DNA of 64,000 bases, taken from the NCBI RefSeq assembly GCF_001983935.1, contig NZ_CP017641.1:2852001-2916000 (forward strand), read 5' to 3'. Below the pieces are notes generated by a model, which did not search any database, was not told the origin of the DNA, and saw nothing but the letters and a program-made list of their open reading frames with translations. Each line of letters opens with the position of its first letter. Within the stretch, counting starts at the first letter, position 1. The stretch is from Fuerstiella marisgermanici (GTDB taxonomy: Bacteria; Planctomycetota; Planctomycetia; Planctomycetales; Planctomycetaceae). This document shows positions 1-7,588 of the stretch, one piece after another. Both the position numbers and the translations under genes were made by a program.

Positions 1-28
1 TTTTGAGTAGCCAGGAAAGTCAGGAAAT

Positions 29-784
29 ATGAGTCTTGAAGGTCGAGTCGCTTTGGTCACCGGTGGAAGCCGGGGAATTGGTCGGGGAATTGTTGAGGCA
101 CTAGCTGGCGACGGAGCCAAAGTCGCATTCGTTTACAATTCGAACTCCGCTGCAGCAGACGAAGTCGTCGCCAGCATGAAAGAAGCGGGCCACGAAGTCA
201 TGGCCATTCAGGCGGATGTCCGTTCAAAAGACGCGGCGGACAAAGTCATCGCTGACGTGGTCGAAGCGTGGGGTTCCATCGATATTCTCGTGAATAATGC
301 GGGCATCATCCGCGACGGGCTTCTGGCGATGATGGATGCCGACCAATGGCAGGACGTTATCGATACGAACCTAACCAGCGTTTTCAACTTCTGCCAGGCA
401 GCCACTCGACAAATGATGTCTCAGCGTTATGGACGCATCATCAACATGTCCAGCGTGGCAGCCGATGTCTCCAATCCCGGCCAGGCGAATTACGCAGCCA
501 GTAAAGGGGGCGTTGAAGGCTTCACTCGCTGTATCGCGACCGAATTGGCTCGCCGCGGCATCACGGCCAACGCTGTTGCCCCTGGCTTTATCGAAACTGA
601 CATGACACAAGCCGTGGTCGAAGCGGCGGGCAAGGAAATTAAGAAGAAAATTCCGTGCCGAAGACTCGGCCTGCCATCGGACATCGCCAATGCAGTTCTG
701 TTTTTCGCACAGGAATCCTCCTCTTACGTGACCGGACAGATCATGAAAGTCGACGGCGGCCTGACGTTGGGTGGGATTAGCTAG
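29..784 (+). CDS. fabG: 3-oxoacyl-ACP reductase FabG
   Basis: Predicted NADPH-dependent reductase of 3-oxoacyl-ACP in the fatty-acid elongation cycle, cytoplasmic. The 251-residue length is normal for FabG. Short-chain dehydrogenase signatures are all present: glycine-rich cofactor motif TGGSRGIG at residues 11-18, NNAG at 89-92, and the catalytic set Ser142, Tyr155 and Lys159 (YAASK). The C-terminal GxxxxVDGG signature is also there. An AGGAAA stretch lies just upstream of the ATG. The gene heads a same-strand group with an acyl carrier protein, a FabZ-like dehydratase and a FabF-like synthase, which supports a fatty-acid role over a generic SDR. The roughly 400-base gaps around the ACP gene suggest separate promoters rather than one tight operon. 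Confidence 0.93.
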   Translation: MSLEGRVALVTGGSRGIGRGIVEALAGDGAKVAFVYNSNSAAADEVVASMKEAGHEVMAIQADVRSKDAADKVIADVVEAWGSIDILVNNAGIIRDGLLAMMDADQWQDVIDTNLTSVFNFCQAATRQMMSQRYGRIINMSSVAADVSNPGQANYAASKGGVEGFTRCIATELARRGITANAVAPGFIETDMTQAVVEAAGKEIKKKIPCRRLGLPSDIANAVLFFAQESSSYVTGQIMKVDGGLTLGGIS

Positions 785-1188
785 GCGTTGGGAGCAAAAC
801 AGATGCCTGACGCCGCGATGTTCTCGCTGAAAACGCGAAATTTGCGGTCAGGTTGAGTCTGGATTTCGTCCAGCTTCCCCAAATGTCAGAGCGATATGCA
901 TCGGTTTGGCACGGTGGATAGCAGGTAAAGGCGGGGATTGTGGCCTTGAGTTTCCTCAGCCGTTCAATCGCCCCTTAAATTCGAGTAATTCGTGGTTTGT
1001 GGAGCTGAAGGTCGATTTTTTTAACCGTCAGCCGTAGACTTCCCGATCGCATGAGTGGCTTTGGGGGCCACGTTGCGTTTTATATAACTATCGAACAAGG
1101 CATCGTCGCCTGCCTGGTTCGATTGGCTGGGTTCGGCGATGATTCCTCGTTTGCACACAAAGTGCGACAAAAAGGAGATGATCTGATA
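785..1188. other. Intergenic region upstream of the acyl carrier protein gene
   Basis: No coding sequence is supported here. Reading upstream from the acyl carrier protein stays open for another 46 codons (from 1051), but that extension has no ACP similarity, and a strong ribosome binding site sits immediately before the ATG at 1189. The gap most likely carries the promoter and leader of the ACP gene. I could not identify clear promoter boxes by eye. Confidence 0.5.
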
Positions 1189-1575
1189 ATGGCATCTGAT
1201 GAAGAAATTTTCGAGAAGGTTCAGGAGACCCTTGTCGATGCGCTGGGTGTAGATGATGACGAAGTCGAAAGTTCAGCGACGCTGATCGGGGATCTGGGGG
1301 CAGAATCCATTGACTTTCTGGACATCGTTTTCCGCCTGGAAAAGAACTTTGATATCAAGATTCCACGCGGCGAACTCTTTCCGGAAAATCTGGCTTCGGC
1401 CGATTCTGGATTCGTTGCCGATGGAAAAGTGACCGAAGGTGGGATCGCTCAACTGCGTGAAAAGATGCCGCATGCCGATGTCGATTCCTTCGCCGCAGAC
1501 CCTCAGGTCAACAAGATCCCGGATCTGTTTACCGTGGACATGATCTGCAAGTTCGTGAAGTCGCGGTTGAATTAG
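1189..1575 (+). CDS. acpP: Acyl carrier protein, long form
   Basis: Predicted carrier of acyl chains on a 4'-phosphopantetheine arm. The first ~55 residues match ACP well: helix I, then GDLGAESIDFLD, where Ser40 is the expected attachment site (the usual DSL reads ESI here). The start at 1189 is chosen because AAAGGAG lies at 1171-1177 and the ACP fold begins at once. At 128 residues it is about 50 longer than bacterial AcpP. The extra residues (about 58-108) sit between the acidic helix II/III region and a C-terminal helix (DMICKFVKSRLN) that resembles the usual last ACP helix. It is flanked by fabG and the fabZ/fabF pair, consistent with housekeeping or specialised fatty-acid synthesis. Whether it is the main ACP of the cell cannot be told from this window. 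Confidence 0.85.
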   Translation: MASDEEIFEKVQETLVDALGVDDDEVESSATLIGDLGAESIDFLDIVFRLEKNFDIKIPRGELFPENLASADSGFVADGKVTEGGIAQLREKMPHADVDSFAADPQVNKIPDLFTVDMICKFVKSRLN

Positions 1576-1652
1576 CAGCTTAACTGGGAACTCCGGCGAT
1601 CGTGATCAGCATGGTCCTTATGCGTATCACGCCGGAGAGCAGCAGCACGTAG

Positions 1653-1672
1653 CCTCGGGCGCGAGCCCGAGG
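1653..1672. repeat. Perfect 8-bp hairpin with GCGA loop
   Basis: CCTCGGGC at 1653-1660 pairs perfectly with GCCCGAGG at 1665-1672 across a GCGA (GNRA-type) tetraloop. It lies 80 bases after the ACP stop codon but has no following T-run, so it is not a classical intrinsic terminator. It could be a REP-like dispersed palindrome or an RNA-stabilising hairpin. The rest of 1576-1961 shows no gene. Confidence 0.5.
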
Positions 1673-1961
1673 TTGGCGATGCACCGATCCAGAAAAGCGG
1701 ATAGAAAGGCCCGTGACAGCAGAAATTCAGATGCTGTCATCGCACCGTAACTTGCGGCCGGCTTTCGATCGATGCCCCGCAGAAATTGAGTCTACTTTTT
1801 AACGGCGAATTGCACAGCGATTGACCGTTAGCTCAGGCTGAGGAATGAGTACTTCAACGGGCGTGCATTGCGGTATTCCAAAGCTCTAAACAGCCCGTCG
1901 TCATCAAATCACGCGCTAAAAATCCGCCAACCTTTTTCTTACTTTCGGACACACGTTTAAC

Positions 1962-2447
1962 ATGCGTTGGTATTGGGTCGACAGGTTCATCGAATTCAAT
2001 TCCGGGCAGTCGGCTAAGGCTGTCAAGAATGTATCGTTGTCTGAAGAACATCTGCACGACCACTTCCCGGGTTTTCCCGTGATGCCTGCGTCGCTGATGA
2101 TTGAAGGAATGGCCCAAACGGGCGGCATTCTTCTCGGCGAAAAATACAATTTCGAATACAATGTGATTCTTGCCAAAGTGCCGAAGGTAGAATTCCACAG
2201 CTGGGCCTGTCCCGGCGACCAACTGATCTACGCGGCCACGCTGGAGAATGCGGGCGAACAAGGCGGGGCAGTACAAGTGACCGCTCACGTAGAAGACAGG
2301 CTTGTGGCGGAGGCCGACATTGTGTTCGTTCATCTTTCGACAGATGATCCACAGCTTAGCCGCATCGACCAAAAGAACTTTGTGTTCAAAATGAACCTTA
2401 TGGATATCCTGACCGTCGGCAAAGCCGGGACTGGGGAATCGAAATAA
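1962..2447 (+). CDS. fabZ: FabZ-like 3-hydroxyacyl-ACP dehydratase (hotdog fold)
   Basis: Predicted to dehydrate 3-hydroxyacyl-ACP to trans-2-enoyl-ACP. The 161-residue protein carries the FabZ/FabA active-site segment HFPGFPVMPASLMIEGMAQ at residues 34-52, with catalytic His34 and Glu48 in the expected positions. The usual PG after the second proline reads PA here, a minor departure. The remainder fits a single hotdog domain with a short extended tail. The stop codon overlaps the next start (TAATG at 2445-2449), so translation is probably coupled to the FabF-like synthase. That pairing supports a fatty-acid role rather than an unrelated thioesterase. Confidence 0.85.
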   Translation: MRWYWVDRFIEFNSGQSAKAVKNVSLSEEHLHDHFPGFPVMPASLMIEGMAQTGGILLGEKYNFEYNVILAKVPKVEFHSWACPGDQLIYAATLENAGEQGGAVQVTAHVEDRLVAEADIVFVHLSTDDPQLSRIDQKNFVFKMNLMDILTVGKAGTGESK

Positions 2448-3733
2448 TGAAACGTCGAGTTGTCGTGACCGGGCTGGGTTGTATCACTCCATTGGGCAAC
2501 AACGTTGCCGATATGTGGCAGGGTTTGCTGGCTGGCAAAAGCGGTGTGGGTCCGATCACTCACTTTGATGCCGCCAACTTCCCCACGAAGTTCGCTGCCG
2601 AAGTGAATGGCTTCGATTTCAATTCCTACGTCAAGGACCCTTCGCGCTTTGCAGACGCCGGGCGGAACATCCGCTTCGCCATCGGCGCAGCGTCGCAAGC
2701 GATGGACGACAGTGGGATAAGCGACGGCAAGAACTTCGACCCTGCCCGCTTTGGCGTGTATCTGGGTGCGGGCGAAGGGCAGCAGGACTTCATGCAGTTC
2801 ATGACGCTGGTCGCCGACTCAGACAAAAACGGCGAAGTGGATCTGGAACGGTTCACCAACGATTTCCTGGCTTCCATGAACGCTCAGTTCGAACTGGAGC
2901 TGGAACCGAACATGCCGGCCGCTCACCTGGCGAGTTTGTTCAACGCCCAAGGCCCAAACCTGAACTGCCTGACGGCATGTGCCGCATCAAGTCAGGCGAT
3001 CGGCGAAGCGACCGAAATTATTCGTCGAGGCGACGCGGATGCAATGTTGTCGGGCGGTGCTCACAGCATGATCCATCCGTTCGGGATCACCGGCTTCAAT
3101 CTGCTGACGGCGTTGTCCGAGCACAACGATGATCCGCAGGGCGCGTCCCGTCCGTTCGATTTGAACCGGGATGGTTTTGTGATCGGCGAAGGAGCCGGGA
3201 TGGTCATTCTGGAAGAGCTCGAGCACGCCCAGGCTCGGGGAGCTCAGATCTACGGCGAAATCAAAGGCTACGGTTCTACCGCCGATGCTTATCGAATCAC
3301 CGATATCCATCCTGAGGGACGTGGCGCGATTGCGTGCATCAAGATGGCACTGAAGGATGCGGAAATCAATCCTGAAGCCGTCGGGTACGTGAACGCTCAC
3401 GGTACCAGCACGAAAGTGAACGATCAGGTAGAAACGAAAGCGGTCAAGGGCGGACTGGGCGAGCATGCCTACAAGACGCCTGTATCCAGCATCAAGAGCA
3501 TGCTCGGTCATTTGATCGCAGCCGCCGGCAGCGTAGAGGCCATCGCATGCATGCTGGCGATGCGAGACGGCGTATTGCCCGCTACCATCAATTACGAAAC
3601 GCCCGACCCTGATTGCGATCTGGATTACATCCCCAACCAGGCGCGCGAAACGAAAGTGACGACGTGTCTATCCAACAGCTTCGGCTTTGGTGGACAAAAC
3701 GTATCGTTGATCATTTCCGAATTCGCCGCGTAG
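2447..3733 (+). CDS. fabF: FabF-like 3-oxoacyl-ACP synthase II
   Basis: Predicted condensing enzyme that elongates acyl-ACP with malonyl-ACP. The 428-residue length is close to FabF (about 410). The Cys-His-His triad is visible: Cys178 in LTACAASS, His318 in NAHGTST and His355 in MLGHLIAAAG, together with the C-terminal glycine-rich SFGFGGQN loop. It overlaps the FabZ-like gene by one base, so the two are made together. Its stop codon lies only 3 bases from the stop of the convergent LexA-like gene, leaving no room for a separate terminator. A role in a specialised lipid pathway is possible, but its neighbours fit the primary cycle. Confidence 0.92.
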   Translation: MKRRVVVTGLGCITPLGNNVADMWQGLLAGKSGVGPITHFDAANFPTKFAAEVNGFDFNSYVKDPSRFADAGRNIRFAIGAASQAMDDSGISDGKNFDPARFGVYLGAGEGQQDFMQFMTLVADSDKNGEVDLERFTNDFLASMNAQFELELEPNMPAAHLASLFNAQGPNLNCLTACAASSQAIGEATEIIRRGDADAMLSGGAHSMIHPFGITGFNLLTALSEHNDDPQGASRPFDLNRDGFVIGEGAGMVILEELEHAQARGAQIYGEIKGYGSTADAYRITDIHPEGRGAIACIKMALKDAEINPEAVGYVNAHGTSTKVNDQVETKAVKGGLGEHAYKTPVSSIKSMLGHLIAAAGSVEAIACMLAMRDGVLPATINYETPDPDCDLDYIPNQARETKVTTCLSNSFGFGGQNVSLIISEFAA

Positions 3734-3736
3734 CGT

Positions 3737-4399
3737 TTACGCACTCACGGGGTGGCCATTCATTCCGGCTAGTGCAGGACTCACGTCAACAGCCGCCTGT
3801 TCAAGGTTGCGTACGACGCCAACGACCTGGCCTAAGATCTGCCGTGTCGGTGTCGGAAACGCACCAGCAATCGCTGGCTGCAACTTGTCACCGTCTTTGG
3901 GTGCGCGGCACAGAGTAACGCTGTGGCGATCATCCAGGGCTGCGACAAGGCTTCCTTCGGGGCCAACTTCTCCTCGCAGCACAATCACGTAGTCACCGTC
4001 GACGATGCCGAGTGATTGAAACGCGGAGCCCTGAATTCTAAGGCATTCTTTGCGCCCGCCGGTGAAGACCGGTTCGAATTCCACCTGCTCTTCAGACGAC
4101 ACAGCCGACTGAATGGGGCTTCCGGAGACTGCAGTGCCAATCAGCGGCAGTGCAAGCCGTTTGGGGATAAGCTCAGACAGGCAAATCGCGCGAGACATAT
4201 TAGATTCGCGCCGGATGAGCCCCTTCTTTTCCAGGGCCTTCAAGTGACACATGACCCCGTTCGGCGACTTGATTTCGAAGTGTTCACCAATCTCACGCAC
4301 GGTTGGCCCGTACCCTCGATTGATGATCTTATCCTTGAGGAACTCAAAGATGTCACGCTGTCGTTTGGTAAGAGCGGCTCGTTTCTCTGAAGTAACCAT
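3737..4399 (-). CDS. LexA-like repressor lacking the self-cleavage dyad
   Basis: The N-terminal ~65 residues match the LexA winged helix (LTKRQRDIFEFL, then SPNGVMCHLKALEKKGLI). The C-terminal half follows the LexA/S24 peptidase fold (LPLIGTAVSG, GIVDGDYVIV, GQVVGVVRN). By manual alignment with E. coli LexA, the nucleophilic serine is Ala126 (QGSAFQS for SGMSMKD), the general-base lysine is Cys164 (VTLCR for VTVKR), and the Ala-Gly scissile bond reads Ser92-Gly93. Autocleavage therefore looks impossible, so this is probably a stable repressor, or one released by another signal. The start at 4399 gives 220 residues, near the LexA norm. An in-frame start at 4486 adds 29 residues without LexA similarity. 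TGTRCA hexamers and a palindrome upstream (4620-4770) are candidate operators. Whether a catalytic LexA exists elsewhere in the genome is unknown. Confidence 0.85.
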   Translation of the reverse strand: MVTSEKRAALTKRQRDIFEFLKDKIINRGYGPTVREIGEHFEIKSPNGVMCHLKALEKKGLIRRESNMSRAICLSELIPKRLALPLIGTAVSGSPIQSAVSSEEQVEFEPVFTGGRKECLRIQGSAFQSLGIVDGDYVIVLRGEVGPEGSLVAALDDRHSVTLCRAPKDGDKLQPAIAGAFPTPTRQILGQVVGVVRNLEQAAVDVSPALAGMNGHPVSA

Positions 4400-4619
4400 C
4401 CGTCGAAACCTGTCTTTCAATGCTTCGAATTGACGCCATCGCGGCCCGGGTACATTTAATAAGTGGCCCAATACCCGATCCAACACCCAACTTGCGCTGA
4501 GCGCTTATCGACGACATAAAAATCCGAACTCCCACCGATGCCTGCTTCGGAAAGCAGCGTCACGACTTAGAGCACGGTTCAAACAAGGAAGGCATGCAGC
4601 CAGGCCCGCTGATGTCTCC

Positions 4620-4770
4620 AACGCGATGTACACAATGTGCACCAACGTACACTCAAGGCTGGGTAATAACAACCATCCACTCGTCGCACGCTACGTGTAC
4701 AAAAGAATGCACGAACGGTATGGAGATCGCGAGGTAGGGCATTGACCCGCCATCAAATGTGCACATTTGT
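4620..4770. promoter_or_regulatory. Cluster of TGTRCA motifs and a 16-bp palindrome
   Basis: Between the divergent LexA-like gene and position 4770 there are TGTACA (4627-4632), TGTGCA (4636-4641), GTACAC (4647-4652), GTGTACA (4695-4701) and a perfect palindrome, CAAATGTGCACATTTG (4754-4769), centred on TGTGCACA. The recurrence of one hexamer in about 150 bases of non-coding DNA is what an operator array looks like. The neighbouring LexA-like protein is the obvious candidate binder, but this is inference. The rest of 4400-4932 shows no gene. Confidence 0.45.
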
Positions 4771-4932
4771 GCGTATACCGGAATTTTCCTGCACTTCCGG
4801 GGGACAAAATTCGGCTTTGAGTAGGAAAAACACGCGTTTTGACGAATCGGGCCGCGTTTCCAAATTCATACTAGACGCCTGACCACGTCCCGTATTGCCG
4901 CGGGAGTTTGCTCGGATACACGTGCACACCAA

Positions 4933-6201
4933 CTACCTGGTGCGCCACCGTTTTGCCATTAGCGCCAGTTCCGGCCCCGTCAGGTCGACATCAACTGCGA
5001 TGCCGTCGGCGTCTAGAAACCACGCGGTTTCGCTGTGAGAAATGCCCCAGAAGCGGACCAAAGGATTGTCCCACCCACGTTGGTCAGCTGAGGGAAAGAA
5101 GATCTGCCGACCGGGAAGCGCGTACTGTGCGCAGGACTTCCTAACCGCTGCTCGCTCCTGATCCAGGCTGATCCCGACAAACTGAATGTCGTCACCGGCG
5201 GCCGCTTCCAGTTCCTTCAACGCTGGAAGAAAGTCTGATTGAAAATCGGGGCTGGTCGAATTCCAAAAGTACAGCACGGTCGCGGTGCCAATAAAACTCT
5301 CTGCGGACACAAATCCGCCGTCCAGCGTTGGACCGGCAAATTGATTTAACTGCTGGCCAGGCAGAGCAAACCTTCGAAGCGACGTGGCCGCGTCGCGAGC
5401 GGCTTCTGAATGAGGGAACCGCTGAACGAGCATTTCGTAGCAGCGTTTGGCCTCAGCACGCATCGACTGGCCGCTGCTTGTGGCAGTCGCAGATATGGAA
5501 CGCAATTCGTTGCTGCGTCCGGCGACATAAAGCAGTGTGACCGCCCGTTCCTGGTCCTGTGGAAACCGCTGAGCAAACTCGCGCGACCAACGGCCAGCTT
5601 CCAGCAGCCACCGTTCGTTCGACTCCGAACTTTGCCGAGCCATCGCGTGTGCGAAGACAGCCAGGCAATGTAGACCCTCGGCGGCAGACGCGGACGACGG
5701 GTCTGCCGAGTTTAAACTTTCCACGTCGCGATAAAGTTGGTGAATGTCGCTCGCGTCACCATTCAACGCAAGGTTGCGTCGAGCTTCCAGCAGTTCGACA
5801 ACGGCCGCTTCGCACAATCGTTCCTGGTGATCGTCATGTACTGTTTCAGCAATCAGCTGTGTCGCCAGTTCGATAAGTCGAAGGCTGCCTTGACGGTCGA
5901 ACTTACCATTCGATGCATCGTCACCCGCGGCCAACGACGCTTTGATGTGGAGAATTTTTCGCAGCCGTTCGTCGTCCAATTCACGGCTCGTTGCAGCGTC
6001 ATCGTTGGGCACGACCGTGGCAGGACTGGGAACAACGCCGTCGGGCAGAGGTTTTTCGGCGACTGGATTCGGGACAGAAACCGTGACATTCGTCGCATTG
6101 CCGCTTCGCGTCCGGGCCGACTGCGCAGCGCCGTCGGGGTCAGCATCGCATCCGGCCAAACCGAGCCATGCCAGCAGTGCCAGACGTTTGAATTGCATCA
6201 T
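4933..6201 (-). CDS. Lipoprotein with helical repeats and a cysteine-less TlpA-like domain
   Basis: The 422-residue protein begins with a lipoprotein signal (lipobox LAGC, Cys18), so it is probably membrane anchored outside the cytoplasm. The middle (about 75-290) is helical and TPR-like. The last ~140 residues resemble a TlpA/AhpC-type thioredoxin fold: LPGQQLNQFAGPTLDG, then VLYFWNSTSPDF, then IQFVGISLD and TAWFLDADG. Where active members have WCxxC, this reads WNSTSPD, with no cysteine, so the usual thiol redox chemistry should be absent. It may act as a binding or scaffold protein. Planctomycetes have many TlpA-like proteins of this layout. Neighbours give no functional link. Confidence 0.7.
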   Translation of the reverse strand: MMQFKRLALLAWLGLAGCDADPDGAAQSARTRSGNATNVTVSVPNPVAEKPLPDGVVPSPATVVPNDDAATSRELDDERLRKILHIKASLAAGDDASNGKFDRQGSLRLIELATQLIAETVHDDHQERLCEAAVVELLEARRNLALNGDASDIHQLYRDVESLNSADPSSASAAEGLHCLAVFAHAMARQSSESNERWLLEAGRWSREFAQRFPQDQERAVTLLYVAGRSNELRSISATATSSGQSMRAEAKRCYEMLVQRFPHSEAARDAATSLRRFALPGQQLNQFAGPTLDGGFVSAESFIGTATVLYFWNSTSPDFQSDFLPALKELEAAAGDDIQFVGISLDQERAAVRKSCAQYALPGRQIFFPSADQRGWDNPLVRFWGISHSETAWFLDADGIAVDVDLTGPELALMAKRWRTR

Positions 6202-6385
6202 TGACTTCCCTGAATGGTTCGGCCGTAACGCTCCTGCCTTACGTGTAAAAAGCTTAATAAAACCATTGCATTAGCAACACTGTAATTCGAAGTGCGTTTT
6301 GACTAACGTCTGGCGCTGACACACATCAGCGCGAATTTTCCAGAGTCGTCGGAGGCGTTGAATTTTTCATGAGAAGACCGAATTC

Positions 6386-7171
6386 ATGCTCGATCAAAGC
6401 AATCAATCACCATCAGACCTTCACATCGTCGCGATCCACGCGCACCCGGACGACATAGAAATCCAATGCGCGGGCACGCTGTTGCGGCTCAAGCAATTGG
6501 GCTGCCGGATCTCCGTTGCAACAATGACGGCTGGAGACGGCGGCAGTGCAGAACTGTCTGCCGACGAAATCTCCACGATTCGCCGAGCCGAAGCAGCCTC
6601 CGCAGCTGAAGTCATGGGCGCAGACTACACGTGTCTGGAATTTCGCGACTTGTCCATCTGTTTCGACAATGACAGCCGTCGACGAATGACCGAGTACCTG
6701 CGGCGGACACAGCCAGACGTCGTGCTGACGGCTCCACCAGTCGACTACATGCACGATCATGAAATCACCAGCATGCTGGTCCGCGACGCGTGCTTCAACG
6801 CGTCTGTCCCGAACTACAAGACTCGCCAATGGGATCCAGCTCCTCCGATGCAGAAGATCCCGTATCTGTACTTCATGGATGCGATTGAGGGCACCGATCA
6901 CTTCAGCAATCGTCAGCCGGTGGATTTCATCGTGGATGTTTCCGCGCAGTTTGACCAAAAGCTGGAAGCTCTGGCCTGTCATGCCAGCCAGCGGGAATGG
7001 CTGCGGAAGCAACACGGCATCGACGAGTACCTCGAATCGTGCCGTCGCTGGGGGGCTGAACGTGGAACAGAAAAGGGCGTTGGGTACGGCGAAGGATTCC
7101 GACAGTACAAAGGGCACCCGCACCCGACGGACAATCTGCTGAAATCGCTTCTTGACGTCACCATTGTTTGA
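6386..7171 (+). CDS. PIG-L/LmbE family zinc-dependent deacetylase
   Basis: Predicted metal-dependent N-deacetylase acting on an acetylated amino sugar or its conjugate. The hallmark AHPDD motif is at residues 19-23, followed by GGTLxxL-like and MTAGDGGS segments. A further metal-binding histidine region is MHDHEI near residue 127. The 261-residue length fits the family. BshB-type bacillithiol enzymes and sugar deacetylases share this fold, and the sequence alone does not decide the substrate. It is single-standing, with 184 bases upstream and no obvious partner. Confidence 0.85.
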   Translation: MLDQSNQSPSDLHIVAIHAHPDDIEIQCAGTLLRLKQLGCRISVATMTAGDGGSAELSADEISTIRRAEAASAAEVMGADYTCLEFRDLSICFDNDSRRRMTEYLRRTQPDVVLTAPPVDYMHDHEITSMLVRDACFNASVPNYKTRQWDPAPPMQKIPYLYFMDAIEGTDHFSNRQPVDFIVDVSAQFDQKLEALACHASQREWLRKQHGIDEYLESCRRWGAERGTEKGVGYGEGFRQYKGHPHPTDNLLKSLLDVTIV

Positions 7172-7291
7172 AAAAGTGGTCAAAACGCTGAATGTCGATT
7201 CGACGGACCTGCTGCGGCAAGCTATCCTCCCGGATCGACAACACCGTCCACAATGCGACTCGTTTCCGCTGCCCTAGAGCGTTATTCAGCT

Positions 7292-7534
7292 ATGACAGAT
7301 CAGAGCCCCACTATCGACAAGCCACTGTTTTCGGCCGTTGAGGTCGAGCAATTCGAAGCGGACGACGTAGTTGCCGGTTCGGCAATCGGAAGAATGCTGT
7401 CGTTCCTGTTCCTGTACACAGTTCTGGCGATGACGTTCGTCGTGTGGTGGACGTTCGATTCAGTCACCGTCGACAGTGCTGCCGCAGAAGCGAATGCAGC
7501 CGCAGCTGAGCACGACGACGATCACGATCACTAA
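7292..7534 (+). CDS. Small single-span membrane protein with a His/Asp-rich tail
   Basis: Eighty residues from the ATG at 7292; a possible start at 7253 adds 13 residues. It has one hydrophobic segment (about residues 35-55, LSFLFLYTVLAMTFVVWW), an alanine-rich stretch, then a tail ending EHDDDHDH that could bind divalent metal. I do not recognise a family. It sits between a PIG-L deacetylase and a convergent regulator without tight spacing to either. The tail resembles those of small membrane subunits or metal-handling peptides, but that is only a suggestion. Confidence 0.55.
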   Translation: MTDQSPTIDKPLFSAVEVEQFEADDVVAGSAIGRMLSFLFLYTVLAMTFVVWWTFDSVTVDSAAAEANAAAAEHDDDHDH

Positions 7535-7588
7535 CAGCACACATCGCCAAGGCGACAGCGAAGCTTAGAACTGCAATTACCGACGAGT

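Noticed and set aside
900-930. TGGCAC-like stretch as a sigma-54 promoter before the ACP gene
   Set aside because: TGGCAC is present near 907 but the downstream TTGC element at the correct spacing is missing.
1051-1188. Upstream extension of the acyl carrier protein
   Set aside because: It has no ACP similarity, and AAAGGAG stands right before the ATG at 1189.
6413-7183. A 256-codon frame antisense to the PIG-L deacetylase gene
   Set aside because: It is a shadow of a gene whose catalytic motif AHPDD is on the plus strand; no independent evidence supports it.
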